IMG/VR virus record: IMGVR_UViG_3300028800_000048
Location: 1 to 37,695 of that record
From: a virus
Reading direction: 5' to 3' (one strand)
Length of the DNA stretch: 37,695 nt
A program made the translations under genes and the position numbers. Below are positions 1-5,789 of this stretch, piece by piece. Below the pieces are notes generated by a model. The model ran no database searches, was not told where the DNA came from, and saw only the letters and a program-made list of their open reading frames with translations. Each line of letters opens with the position of its first letter. Position 1 is the first letter of the stretch.

Positions 1-127
1 TGGTTCAGCAGTTCAACAAGCTACCTATTTGCAGAAAGAAGAGCAAAATCTTTACAAGCGCGAACAGGATAGATTGAATCGCTTGCAGCAAGAACAAGCC
101 TTTAATTTAAAGAGATTTAAAAATGAA
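1..127. repeat. Terminal direct repeat, left copy (circular-assembly overlap)
   Basis: Bases 1-127 are identical to bases 37569-37695. The overlap lies inside one coding frame, and joining the ends restores that frame. An exact overlap of 127 bp is typical of a circular or circularly permuted genome assembled with a 127-base k-mer, so the unique genome would be 37568 bp. It does not show that the virion DNA physically has 127-bp terminal repeats. Confidence 0.93.
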
Positions 128-682
128 ATTGACACGATAAAAACCGAAGCGCCCGTTGCCCAAGACAGATTAGGATCGGCAGAAAATGCGTTAAAGCTTC
201 TCAATAGCAACAAGTTTTACACGGGCCCAGTTTTGGGTAAAGCTTCGCAATTTACCAGTGATTATATTGCAGCAAATCCTGCACTTCAAGATTATGATCG
301 TCTGCTTAATCAATTTGTAGTTGACAGTTTGGGAGATCTTTCAGGTGTTGCTACAGATAAAAAAGCTGAACTTATCGAAAATACAAAAACCAAGATAACT
401 AAGAGCAAAGAATCGCAAGAAAATTTTTGGAAAGAAGTTATCGAAAAACAAAAAAATAAACTAAATAAAGCATATGCTTATGAAGATATACTTTTAGAAA
501 ATAATAATCAGATTCCAAATAATTTTGACAGTGAATTGAATAAGCGTGTCGCTCTTTACAAGAAAATGCCTTCAAATATGCCCAAAGTTACAGAAGTCCT
601 TGATGATTCGGTTTATCAAGATAATGGTATTACATGGATTATAAGAAATGGTCATTGGGTTCCAATTGGAAAGGAATTATAA
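1..682 (+). CDS. Internal/ejection-like virion protein, C-terminal part (continues from 37153)
   Basis: This is the 3' part of a gene that starts at 37153. With the overlap removed, the full frame is 416 + 682 nt, giving 365 aa. The first in-frame codon here starts at base 2. The protein is rich in Gln, Lys and Glu and has a long charged helical, probably coiled-coil stretch, then a more mixed C-terminus ending in a Trp-containing segment. It is followed by a TAATG overlap with the next gene, so the two are translationally coupled. Its place after the tail genes and before a Gly/Ala-rich protein matches the position of podovirus internal (DNA ejection) proteins. That role is inferred from position and composition; no specific family was recognised. 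A TTG at 29 is internal, not the real start. Confidence 0.8.
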   Translation, partial: GSAVQQATYLQKEEQNLYKREQDRLNRLQQEQAFNLKRFKNEIDTIKTEAPVAQDRLGSAENALKLLNSNKFYTGPVLGKASQFTSDYIAANPALQDYDRLLNQFVVDSLGDLSGVATDKKAELIENTKTKITKSKESQENFWKEVIEKQKNKLNKAYAYEDILLENNNQIPNNFDSELNKRVALYKKMPSNMPKVTEVLDDSVYQDNGITWIIRNGHWVPIGKEL

Positions 683-2013
683 TGGGAGTTTTTTTAAAAG
701 GCGGCCTTAAAACACAATCGCAAAATCAACCAGAAATATCTGCTCCTTCTCAAGTTAATCAATCAGAATCCTATGTTGATGCAGCAAAGAGAATCGGATC
801 GGGAATTTTAGGAAGCGCTGCTCAAGGAGCAGAAAATATCTTAGAATTGCCTGGGCGTGCCCTTTCGACAGGTCTTGGTGCAGCTGGTGTAGACTTGGCA
901 AATCTTAAGCCTTCGCAACCTGAATTACAAAATCAACAACCCAATCCTCAAGCACCATTTGATGTTACTAAATTCAGGCAAATTCATGGTCAAGAAGCTG
1001 GGGTTCCTATAAAAGAACGTGTAGCAAAAGGGCTTGGTTATGAAAATCTCGAACCGCAAAACTTTGGCGAAAAATTAATTCAAGGTGTGGCGGAAGATTT
1101 ACCTTTACTATTAACAGGACCAGGTGGGTTGCTTGCTAAGACTGGTAGCTCTGTAGCTTCCAATTTAGGCTCAAAAGCTGTAGAACATATTGGATTTGGC
1201 CCTTTGATGCAATTCGCAGCAGGTTTAGGAACTCAAGGAATAGCACGCTATTTAACAAAAAGTGGGTTTGGTAAACTTAGAAGAGCGGCGACAGATCAAA
1301 TGAAAACATCATTTAAAAATTTTGATAAAGCTTCTTCAAAAATTGTAGTTGATTCTTCGCCTTTAGAAACTGCTCTTGATTCTGTTCGACAACAGGTAGA
1401 TAAATTATCTCCTGACACAGGAGAAGCCGTGACTAAAAATATTAATAATTTTGGTAAAGATATCCAAGCTGGGCGTAGTAAACTATCAGATATTCGTAAT
1501 GCGCAATCTCGAATTGGTGATACGCTTTCAGAAACAATGAGTCCAAAAGTTCGAGCAATATATAAGAAGTTATATGGCGATTTCACAGGTTTTATAGATC
1601 AAGAAGCATCAAAGATTCCCGAAATATCGCAAGATTGGACTAAAGCTCGTGAACTTTACAAAGGCATTAATGGGACTTCGGCACTTCGAAATGCCTTAGA
1701 AGAGAGCACAAATCTAAAAAAATTAATAGCGAGTCCAATAGCCAAAGGTCTCATTGGAACGGGCGGTGTTTATTCCTTGGCAACAAGAGGATTATCTGCA
1801 TTGCCTGCTGCAGGAATTGGTTTAACCAAAGCTGCTGGCGTAACTTATGGTTTAAGAACGCTTAATAGGATATTTGATTTTGCAAAAAATCCAGAAACTA
1901 GAAAGTTATATAGCGAAGCGTTAGAAAACGCATTTTTGGGTGATAAAACAGCTTTGGCTAATAATCTTAAAAATCTTAATAAATTAGCGCAAGATTATGA
2001 AAAGGGCGATTAG
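682..2013 (+). CDS. Large internal/ejection-like protein, 443 aa
   Basis: The start is the ATG at 682, which overlaps the previous stop (TAATG) and follows an AAAGGA site. An in-frame ATG at 634 lies inside the upstream gene and is less likely. The N-terminus is Gln/Pro/Ser-rich. Gly/Ala-rich amphipathic or hydrophobic stretches at about 50-75, 140-190 and 360-395 look able to enter a membrane. A charged helical section at about 200-350 separates them. This architecture, at the end of the structural operon, resembles podovirus DNA-ejection proteins, which leave the capsid and enter the host envelope. No enzymatic motif such as a lytic transglycosylase was seen. The role is inferred from composition and position only. 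Confidence 0.75.
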   Translation: MGVFLKGGLKTQSQNQPEISAPSQVNQSESYVDAAKRIGSGILGSAAQGAENILELPGRALSTGLGAAGVDLANLKPSQPELQNQQPNPQAPFDVTKFRQIHGQEAGVPIKERVAKGLGYENLEPQNFGEKLIQGVAEDLPLLLTGPGGLLAKTGSSVASNLGSKAVEHIGFGPLMQFAAGLGTQGIARYLTKSGFGKLRRAATDQMKTSFKNFDKASSKIVVDSSPLETALDSVRQQVDKLSPDTGEAVTKNINNFGKDIQAGRSKLSDIRNAQSRIGDTLSETMSPKVRAIYKKLYGDFTGFIDQEASKIPEISQDWTKARELYKGINGTSALRNALEESTNLKKLIASPIAKGLIGTGGVYSLATRGLSALPAAGIGLTKAAGVTYGLRTLNRIFDFAKNPETRKLYSEALENAFLGDKTALANNLKNLNKLAQDYEKGD

Positions 2014-2116
2014 TCATTGCATAAATGTACTAAAAATATAAACATTAGGCACCCTAATATTATTTCAAACATATCTGTCTTTCGTTTTATATTTATATTA
2101 TATCTATAGAAAATCA

Positions 2117-2153
2117 TAGGGATGCGGATCGTTTTCAGCGAGCTGTATCCCTA
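2117..2153. terminator. Long hairpin between the converging late and tRNA transcripts
   Basis: A 15-bp stem (2117-2131 with 2139-2153, one A-G mismatch and G-T wobbles) closes a 7-nt loop. It sits about 100 bp after the last late gene on the plus strand and about 70 bp beyond tRNA-Glu on the minus strand. There is no good U tract on the plus side. On the minus side a short T-rich stretch follows. It probably ends or processes one or both converging transcripts. Confidence 0.5.
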
Positions 2154-2219
2154 CCAGCCATAAAAAACAAAAAACTATCATTAATTCCGTCAACATATCA
2201 TTCTTTCGTTTTAATTGAG

Positions 2220-2291
2220 CACCCCCAACCGGATTCGAACCGGTATTACTAGATCGAAAATCTAATGTGCTAACCATTACACTATGAGGGC
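2220..2291 (-). tRNA. tRNA-Glu (anticodon UUC)
   Basis: Read on the minus strand this folds into a complete cloverleaf: acceptor GCCCTCA with TGGGGGT (G-U wobbles), D stem GTGT/GCAC, anticodon stem TTAGA/TCTAG around the loop TTTTCGA (anticodon TTC, U33 present), a short variable loop, and T stem ACCGG/CCGGT around TTCGAAT. The discriminator base is G. CCA is not encoded. All parts fit a functional tRNA-Glu reading GAA/GAG, which are abundant codons in an AT-rich phage. It is the best-formed of the four tRNA-like genes in this region. Confidence 0.9.
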
Positions 2292-2301
2292 ATGTAGCTG
2301 G

Positions 2302-2414
2302 TTGCCTTACCAGGACTCGAACCTAGACCTTCTCTATCTGCTTCATCTCCACAGATTCGAACAAGAGCTCTCTCTTACGGATCAGGCAAGATGATCCATT
2401 TAAGCTATAAGGCA
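2302..2414 (-). tRNA. Atypical tRNA-like gene with a long insertion
   Basis: On the minus strand a perfect 7-bp acceptor stem (TGCCTTA/TAAGGCA) and a good T arm (CTAGG-TTCGAGT-CCTGG) are separated by far more sequence than usual: the whole unit is 113 nt. About 46 extra bases lie between the anticodon region and the T arm, and they contain a second T-loop-like motif (TTCGAAT). The anticodon is ambiguous: one fold presents GAT in the loop CTGATCC, while an alternative 6-bp stem GGATCA/TGATCC presents the loop TCTTGCC. It may be a hybrid of two tRNAs, an insertion-damaged tRNA or a tRNA-like regulatory RNA. Confidence 0.4.
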
Positions 2415-2417
2415 TAA

Positions 2418-2570
2418 TTATTCGTTAAATTTGCGTTCTTTATAAATTTGTTCAACCAACAATCTCAAGAGATAATGAGTCAAATCAAGATTGTAGCGCA
2501 TGGCAATGAGCTTTAATTCATTGTGCACTGATCTTGGTATATTAACTGATAATCTCTTCTTCTCATTCAT
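2418..2570 (-). CDS. Ribbon-helix-helix (Arc/CopG-like) DNA-binding protein, 50 aa
   Basis: This 50-aa protein begins MNEKKRLSVNIPRSVHNELK. It shows the ribbon-helix-helix pattern: a short beta strand (RLSVNIP), a helix (RSVHNELKLIAMRY), a turn (NLDL) and a second helix (THYLLRLLVEQIYKE). Such proteins bind DNA as dimers, with the paired strands in the major groove, and usually act as small repressors. The ATG at 2570 follows a weak AAAG site. The stop is 4 bp before the tRNA-like gene at 2414 on the same strand, so the transcript probably continues into the tRNA genes. Candidate targets include the palindrome at 3853-3868 or the one at 13456-13473. Both links are inference. Confidence 0.72.
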   Translation of the reverse strand: MNEKKRLSVNIPRSVHNELKLIAMRYNLDLTHYLLRLLVEQIYKERKFNE

Positions 2571-2730
2571 ATATATCTTTGTTGGTTAATAATGGATTTA
2601 CCTTCATTGATTCCGCCCAAACAGGACCCTAAAAAGTTCCTATGACAAATAAACAAACTAACTTACTTTAGGTCATTCCCAAATAATTACATTCAGGATC
2701 CTATCTTGCTGTCTTGAAACATGCGTACTT

Positions 2731-2778
2731 ATTATAATTAAATCTTACTATCTTCAGTCTTAAAACTTACTATCTTCA
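2731..2778 (-). promoter_or_regulatory. Minus-strand promoter: TATAAT with upstream 13-bp direct repeats
   Basis: On the minus strand a perfect TATAAT (2731-2736) has no recognisable -35 box. In its place are two exact copies of TGAAGATAGTAAG (2744-2756 and 2766-2778), spaced 22 bp start to start, about two helical turns. That layout suggests binding of an activator or repressor on one DNA face next to RNA polymerase. The downstream genes are the ribbon-helix-helix gene and two tRNA-type genes. Confidence 0.45.
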
Positions 2779-2805
2779 AGTGTTCCGTAATGTGGAACAT
2801 ACATA

Positions 2806-2879
2806 AAAATGATGCAGGACTCGAACCTGCTACCTCAACATTAGCGGCGTTGTGCTCTATCCAAATGAGCTAATCGTAT
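2806..2879 (-). tRNA. Degenerate tRNA-like gene (apparent anticodon GCU)
   Basis: On the minus strand the D arm (GCTC/GAGC), anticodon arm (CAACG-CCGCTAA-TGTTG), short variable loop and T arm (GCAGG-TTCGAGT-CCTGC) are well formed. The acceptor stem pairs at only 5 of 7 positions. Position 33 is C where U is nearly universal. The anticodon would be GCT, a serine anticodon, yet the long variable arm of tRNA-Ser is missing. It may be a decayed tRNA or a tRNA-like RNA no longer used in translation. Confidence 0.5.
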
Positions 2880-3144
2880 ACCTTATGGGTATTAATCAAT
2901 TTATTTTAAGGTTTTGTATGTCTGTTTGTCGGAATATGTCAATGAAAGCCACTTTGGTTCGTATGTACCCAATTTAACCCTTATATCAAACGACTAAATA
3001 AAATATAAGGTACCAAAGTAATTTGTTTCTATAGCTGCGTCCAAGTTTTAATTGGCTTTGCACTTGCGTTATTTTTCACACCAAAGGTAAGAAAGTGATA
3101 TAAACAACCCAATATTACTCAATAAACTATAGATAATTTATGAT
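2880..3144. other. Non-coding stretch between tRNA-like genes
   Basis: No credible coding frame was seen on either strand. The stretch is AT-rich and contains a minus-strand promoter (2913-2942). A pair of inverted octamers (ACTTTGGT near 2951 and ACCAAAGT near 3012) may form a long-range stem or bind a regulator. Confidence 0.5.
2913..2942 (-). promoter_or_regulatory. Minus-strand promoter upstream of the tRNA-like gene
   Basis: On the minus strand there is a perfect TTGACA (2937-2942), an 18-bp spacer and TACAAA (2913-2918) as a weak -10. A start near 2907 would precede the tRNA-like gene at 2879 by about 28 nt. Confidence 0.45.
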
Positions 3145-3218
3145 GCAGGATAACTGGACTCGAACCAATAACCTCTCGCACAGATTGCAAGTGTACTACC
3201 TGTTGTACAATATCCTGC
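3145..3218 (-). tRNA. tRNA-like gene with perfect 8-bp acceptor stem, anticodon unclear
   Basis: The minus strand gives an acceptor stem GCAGGATA/TATCCTGC of 8 bp, like the extra G-1:C73 pair of tRNA-His, a D arm (GTAC/GTAC with GG in the loop) and a T arm (ATTGG-TTCGAGT-CCAGT). The anticodon arm best folds as CTTGC/GCGAG around AATCTGT. That would give TCT (Arg) but with A at position 33. A Cys-like TTGCAA is also present but cannot close a 7-nt loop. Nothing resembling a His GTG loop forms. I am confident it is tRNA-derived, but not of its identity or function. Confidence 0.6.
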
Positions 3219-3233
3219 GCGATCTCTTTGGGC

Positions 3234-3265
3234 TGATGTGAGCCAGTTAAGAATGACCCACATCA
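3234..3265. terminator. 12-bp hairpin between a minus-strand gene and a tRNA
   Basis: An inverted repeat (3234-3245 with 3254-3265, including G-T wobbles) closes an 8-nt loop. It lies between the stop of the minus-strand gene at 3294 and the tRNA-like gene at 3218. No U tract follows, so it may be an mRNA processing or stabilising structure rather than a true terminator. Confidence 0.4.
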
Positions 3266-3293
3266 ATTGCTTCTGAACCAAGAACCCAAAATC

Positions 3294-3815
3294 TTAGCGT
3301 CTCTCTATAAGATCAGTAATGCAGTTTGTAACCTCGAGAGTTCTGTCAATAAGGGACGGTTCAGATCTGAACATCTCTATCTTCATGTCTCTTTCAGCAG
3401 GATCAAAATACAGGCGACGCTTAACTTGCTTCTCTGGCGTATTATCCGTTAGTTTTTGTGTATACACTTCTTTTAAGTCGCGGTTAGTAAGCTTGCGGTA
3501 TACGTCTTCTTCTAACTTCGCTAAATCTTTTCTTCTATGAATCCACTCAGCAATCGACTTAGTAACATGGTTACCACCGATTTCAATAGTAACCATGGTT
3601 TCAACATTAGTCTTCTGTATGGAATAACGTAGATGTAAAATCTCTTTAATTACATCACCGTGAGACTGCAGCCATTCCTGAATCTGACGTTTCTGATCTG
3701 GATAAGTCGGAGTTTCGCAATCCAAATCAGCGCAATGCTTTGCAATCAGATCACGAATGTCCGCAGCCTTACGGCTTAAGTCTTTTATTTTTTTTAGTGC
3801 TTCTATAATTTTCAT
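3294..3815 (-). CDS. DIP1984-like helical protein, 173 aa
   Basis: The protein begins MKIIEALKKIKDLSRKAADI and is largely helical. Its layout (N-terminal 'EAL..' helix, a mid segment with SIQKTNVETMV and TKSIAEWIHRRKDL, and a C-terminal helix around EVTNCITDLIE) resembles the DIP1984 (septicolysin-like) family of unknown function. The start at 3815 is preferred over the longer ATG at 3878 because a promoter with its -10 at 3850-3855 would place the transcript start inside that extension. A GAAAG site precedes 3815. It stands alone on the minus strand, opposite the fibre operon, and is probably controlled by the palindrome in its own promoter. Family match is by eye and tentative. Confidence 0.7.
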   Translation of the reverse strand: MKIIEALKKIKDLSRKAADIRDLIAKHCADLDCETPTYPDQKRQIQEWLQSHGDVIKEILHLRYSIQKTNVETMVTIEIGGNHVTKSIAEWIHRRKDLAKLEEDVYRKLTNRDLKEVYTQKLTDNTPEKQVKRRLYFDPAERDMKIEMFRSEPSLIDRTLEVTNCITDLIERR

Positions 3816-3849
3816 AATAATGCTTTCGAACTCATATTCTTTTATTAAT

Positions 3850-3878
3850 AGTATGTACATATGTACATCAAAAGTCAA
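3850..3878 (-). promoter_or_regulatory. Promoter with a palindromic operator in its spacer
   Basis: On the minus strand TTGACT (3873-3878) and CATACT (3850-3855) are 17 bp apart. The spacer and -10 edge are filled by the 16-bp perfect palindrome ATGTACATATGTACAT (3853-3868). A dimeric repressor bound there would block RNA polymerase directly. It drives the gene starting at 3815. Confidence 0.55.
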
Positions 3879-3882
3879 ATTG

Positions 3883-3900
3883 TTGTTTTAAAACCCTGTA
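3883..3900 (+). promoter_or_regulatory. Candidate late-promoter box (TTG-N8-CCCTGTA), fibre module
   Basis: TTG (3883-3885), 8 bp, CCCTGTA (3894-3900), 40 bp before the first fibre gene. The same layout occurs before the portal (23071-23088) and capsid (28679-28696) genes. An AT-rich stretch follows. See findings. Confidence 0.45.
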
Positions 3901-3940
3901 ATACTAGATCATAAAATAAAAAATACTTTATGAGGACACC

Positions 3941-4894
3941 ATGGGAATACAAACAATTAATAACGTTGGATATGGTTTAACGAGTGCGCTACCTACTATT
4001 TTTAATGCGCCCATTTCTAGCACCAGAAACCCAAAGACCACAGATAAAGCTCCAATTGGCCAAATTTGGATTAACCACGTGGCTCAAACAGCTTATATCT
4101 TAGTATCTGTCTCTAATAACACGGCAGTCTGGAACTTGATAGAAGCAGGAGGAACGGGCGGAGCGTTCTCAACTCTAACTTCAACCGGTGCTACTACGCT
4201 TGCAACAACAGGTGCTTCAGTCAATACTTTTGGTAATACAACCGGTGCTACATCGTTAACTTTATCTGCTGGTACAGCTGGAATAATATTCAATTCCACA
4301 ACACCTTCAGAACAAGCTTTCCAATTTAACGCAACAGATCCAGATGGCGGCGCTATATTTAATACAGGATTTGGTGGTTTTGGCGTTGTGACGAGCAACA
4401 ACGGTCCATTCGCTGTATTTAGTGGTACAGGTACCATTGGTATGGGTACAGACGCAACTGCTGCTACAATGCTCTTAAATACGGGTGCGGGTGCCAAGAC
4501 AACTACCTTAGGTTCAACTAACACCACTGCAACGACCACCATTCAAGCTGGTACGGGCGGATTAGCTTTAAATGCTGCGGGGGCAGTATCTATGGCTCCA
4601 GCTACGGTGAGTGCAGCAGCATATGCAGCTACCTTAAATGCTCGTGTTGGTGCGGTGACTTTAACAGGACAAGTATTAGCTTCTGCGGCAGCGCAGGATC
4701 TTACCATAACTAACTCATTAGTTTCAAGTACTTCACAGATTTTTGTAACTGTGGGTAATATAGGTTCAAACGATGCTAAGTTGACTATTCAACGCGTTAA
4801 CCCTGGAACTGGGTCATTTATTGTGAACGTGAAGAACAATGGTGCGGCGGCTCTAAACGGTGATATACACGTCACGTTTTGGGTAATCAATTAA
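3941..4894 (+). CDS. Tail fibre/appendage protein, 317 aa
   Basis: Starts at ATG 3941 after a GAGGACACC site. Residues about 25-72 form a module (STRNPKTTDKAPIGQIWIN... WNLIEAGG) that is repeated in diverged form near the N-terminus of the fibre at 7232 and is likely the virion attachment part. The middle is low-complexity Thr/Ala/Gly/Ser with short hydrophobic periodicity, as in beta-rich fibre shafts. The C-terminal 80 residues look like a compact beta domain ending HVTFWVIN. It is the first gene of the plus-strand fibre module and follows the late-type box at 3883. It is probably a virion surface or receptor-binding protein; the receptor is unknown. Confidence 0.75.
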   Translation: MGIQTINNVGYGLTSALPTIFNAPISSTRNPKTTDKAPIGQIWINHVAQTAYILVSVSNNTAVWNLIEAGGTGGAFSTLTSTGATTLATTGASVNTFGNTTGATSLTLSAGTAGIIFNSTTPSEQAFQFNATDPDGGAIFNTGFGGFGVVTSNNGPFAVFSGTGTIGMGTDATAATMLLNTGAGAKTTTLGSTNTTATTTIQAGTGGLALNAAGAVSMAPATVSAAAYAATLNARVGAVTLTGQVLASAAAQDLTITNSLVSSTSQIFVTVGNIGSNDAKLTIQRVNPGTGSFIVNVKNNGAAALNGDIHVTFWVIN

Positions 4895-4931
4895 TTTGAA
4901 AATTGTACGGTTTAATTTATGAAAGGAAATT

Positions 4932-5174
4932 ATGAACAAAAAATTAACCTTACTAGCACTGGCAACGCTATTCATCGGTTCAGCAGTGGAAGCTTTACCC
5001 TTTAGGAAAAAAACCAGAATGGAAATTATCTATCTTAAATCAAGAGATATATCTCAGTCTAAATATACATTGGCCGCAGGTTCAATGTTGTTTGGAGCTG
5101 CGATGGTGATGGTTTTCCAAAAGTATCAATCTGGTATGTATTTAGCTCCCAAGATAGCAGCGTTCCCGCAGTAA
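4932..5174 (+). CDS. Small membrane protein, 80 aa
   Basis: ATG 4932 follows AAAGGAAATT. The N-terminus (MNKKLTLLALATLFIGSAVEA) looks like a signal peptide or first membrane segment, with possible signal-peptidase cleavage after AVEA. A basic stretch (FRKKTR) follows, and residues about 46-61 (LAAGSMLFGAAMVMVF) form a second hydrophobic segment. Its place inside the fibre module and its small size allow a holin or membrane-associated lysis function, but nothing diagnostic was seen. Confidence 0.65.
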   Translation: MNKKLTLLALATLFIGSAVEALPFRKKTRMEIIYLKSRDISQSKYTLAAGSMLFGAAMVMVFQKYQSGMYLAPKIAAFPQ

Positions 5175-5187
5175 AAGAAATAGAAGT

Positions 5188-5211
5188 GGAGTGGGCATAT
5201 ATACCCACTCC
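5188..5211 (+). terminator. Intergenic hairpin GGAGTGGG/CCCACTCC
   Basis: A perfect 8-bp GC-rich stem (5188-5195 with 5204-5211) closes an 8-nt AT loop between two fibre-module genes. No U tract follows, so it may be a leaky terminator or an mRNA processing or stability element. Confidence 0.5.
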
Positions 5212-5243
5212 TTACGGAATGGTGTTTTATAAAAAGGATTGAG

Positions 5244-5432
5244 ATGGATATTAATTCAGTATTAGTAATAGAAATTAAAAAAGAAAACAGAACCTATACC
5301 TTTACGATGCCAGCAGGCGCTCCGATAGGTGAGGCATATGACGCGGGGCATCAATATCTTGAAGCTATATTAAAGATGGCATCTGATGCATCTCAAAAGG
5401 CAAAGCCTCGCGATATCACCGAAGGGGATTAG
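5244..5432 (+). CDS. Hypothetical small protein, 62 aa
   Basis: ATG 5244 follows AAAAGGATTGAG. The acidic protein has a predicted N-terminal beta region (SVLVIEIKKENRTYTFTMPA) and a C-terminal helix (EAYDAGHQYLEAILKMASDA). Its stop is 1 bp before the next start, and its last codons provide the next gene's ribosome site. It is probably a phage accessory or minor structural protein; no family recognised. Confidence 0.6.
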   Translation: MDINSVLVIEIKKENRTYTFTMPAGAPIGEAYDAGHQYLEAILKMASDASQKAKPRDITEGD

Positions 5433-5433
5433 T

Positions 5434-5781
5434 ATGAGCGGTAGCACCAATATACGAGCACAATATGAGCCATTAAGAAGCCTTGCATCTGGAAGCATTA
5501 GCGGAACGTATGCCAAAGTTGGAACGCCTTTGGCGCATCCTACATCTATGGTTTATATCTGGAATAATACGGACGCAGATCTTCTTATATCTTATGATGG
5601 AATCAATGATCATTCCTTTCAGCCAACTAAGGCAGGAAGAGCAATAGATTATGGTTCTGATAAAGCTGATAAAGCTGGCGAGCTAAGACAGGCGGCTGGT
5701 ACACAAATTTATGTAAAGCAGGCAAGTGGCGCAGCTACAACCGGATCAGTATATTTTGAAATAATTTACGCAGCTAATTAG
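5434..5781 (+). CDS. Putative minor virion protein, 115 aa
   Basis: The start is ATG 5434 with GAAGGGG just upstream. A longer frame from 5386 overlaps the previous gene and lacks a site. It is beta-rich with a motif region (MVYIWNNTDADLLISYDGIN) of the kind seen in small phage structural proteins, where a value such as position or material is held in a beta sandwich. It sits 8 bp before the S74 fibre gene, suggesting that it helps build or attach the fibre. Family not recognised. Confidence 0.65.
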   Translation: MSGSTNIRAQYEPLRSLASGSISGTYAKVGTPLAHPTSMVYIWNNTDADLLISYDGINDHSFQPTKAGRAIDYGSDKADKAGELRQAAGTQIYVKQASGAATTGSVYFEIIYAAN

Positions 5782-5789
5782 GAGAAATT

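Noticed and set aside
1-127. The terminal repeat as physical ends of the virion DNA
   Set aside because: The length equals a common assembler k-mer, and the repeat is within a coding gene. An assembly overlap of a circular sequence is the simpler explanation.
3267-3540. Plus-strand frames opposite the DIP1984-like gene
   Set aside because: They lie antisense to a gene with its own promoter and start site, and their composition looks random.
4093-4542. 149-codon open frame antisense to the first fibre gene
   Set aside because: Its Val/Ala/Pro-rich composition mirrors the Thr/Gly-rich fibre codons on the other strand, it has no clear ribosome site and it lies wholly inside a better gene.
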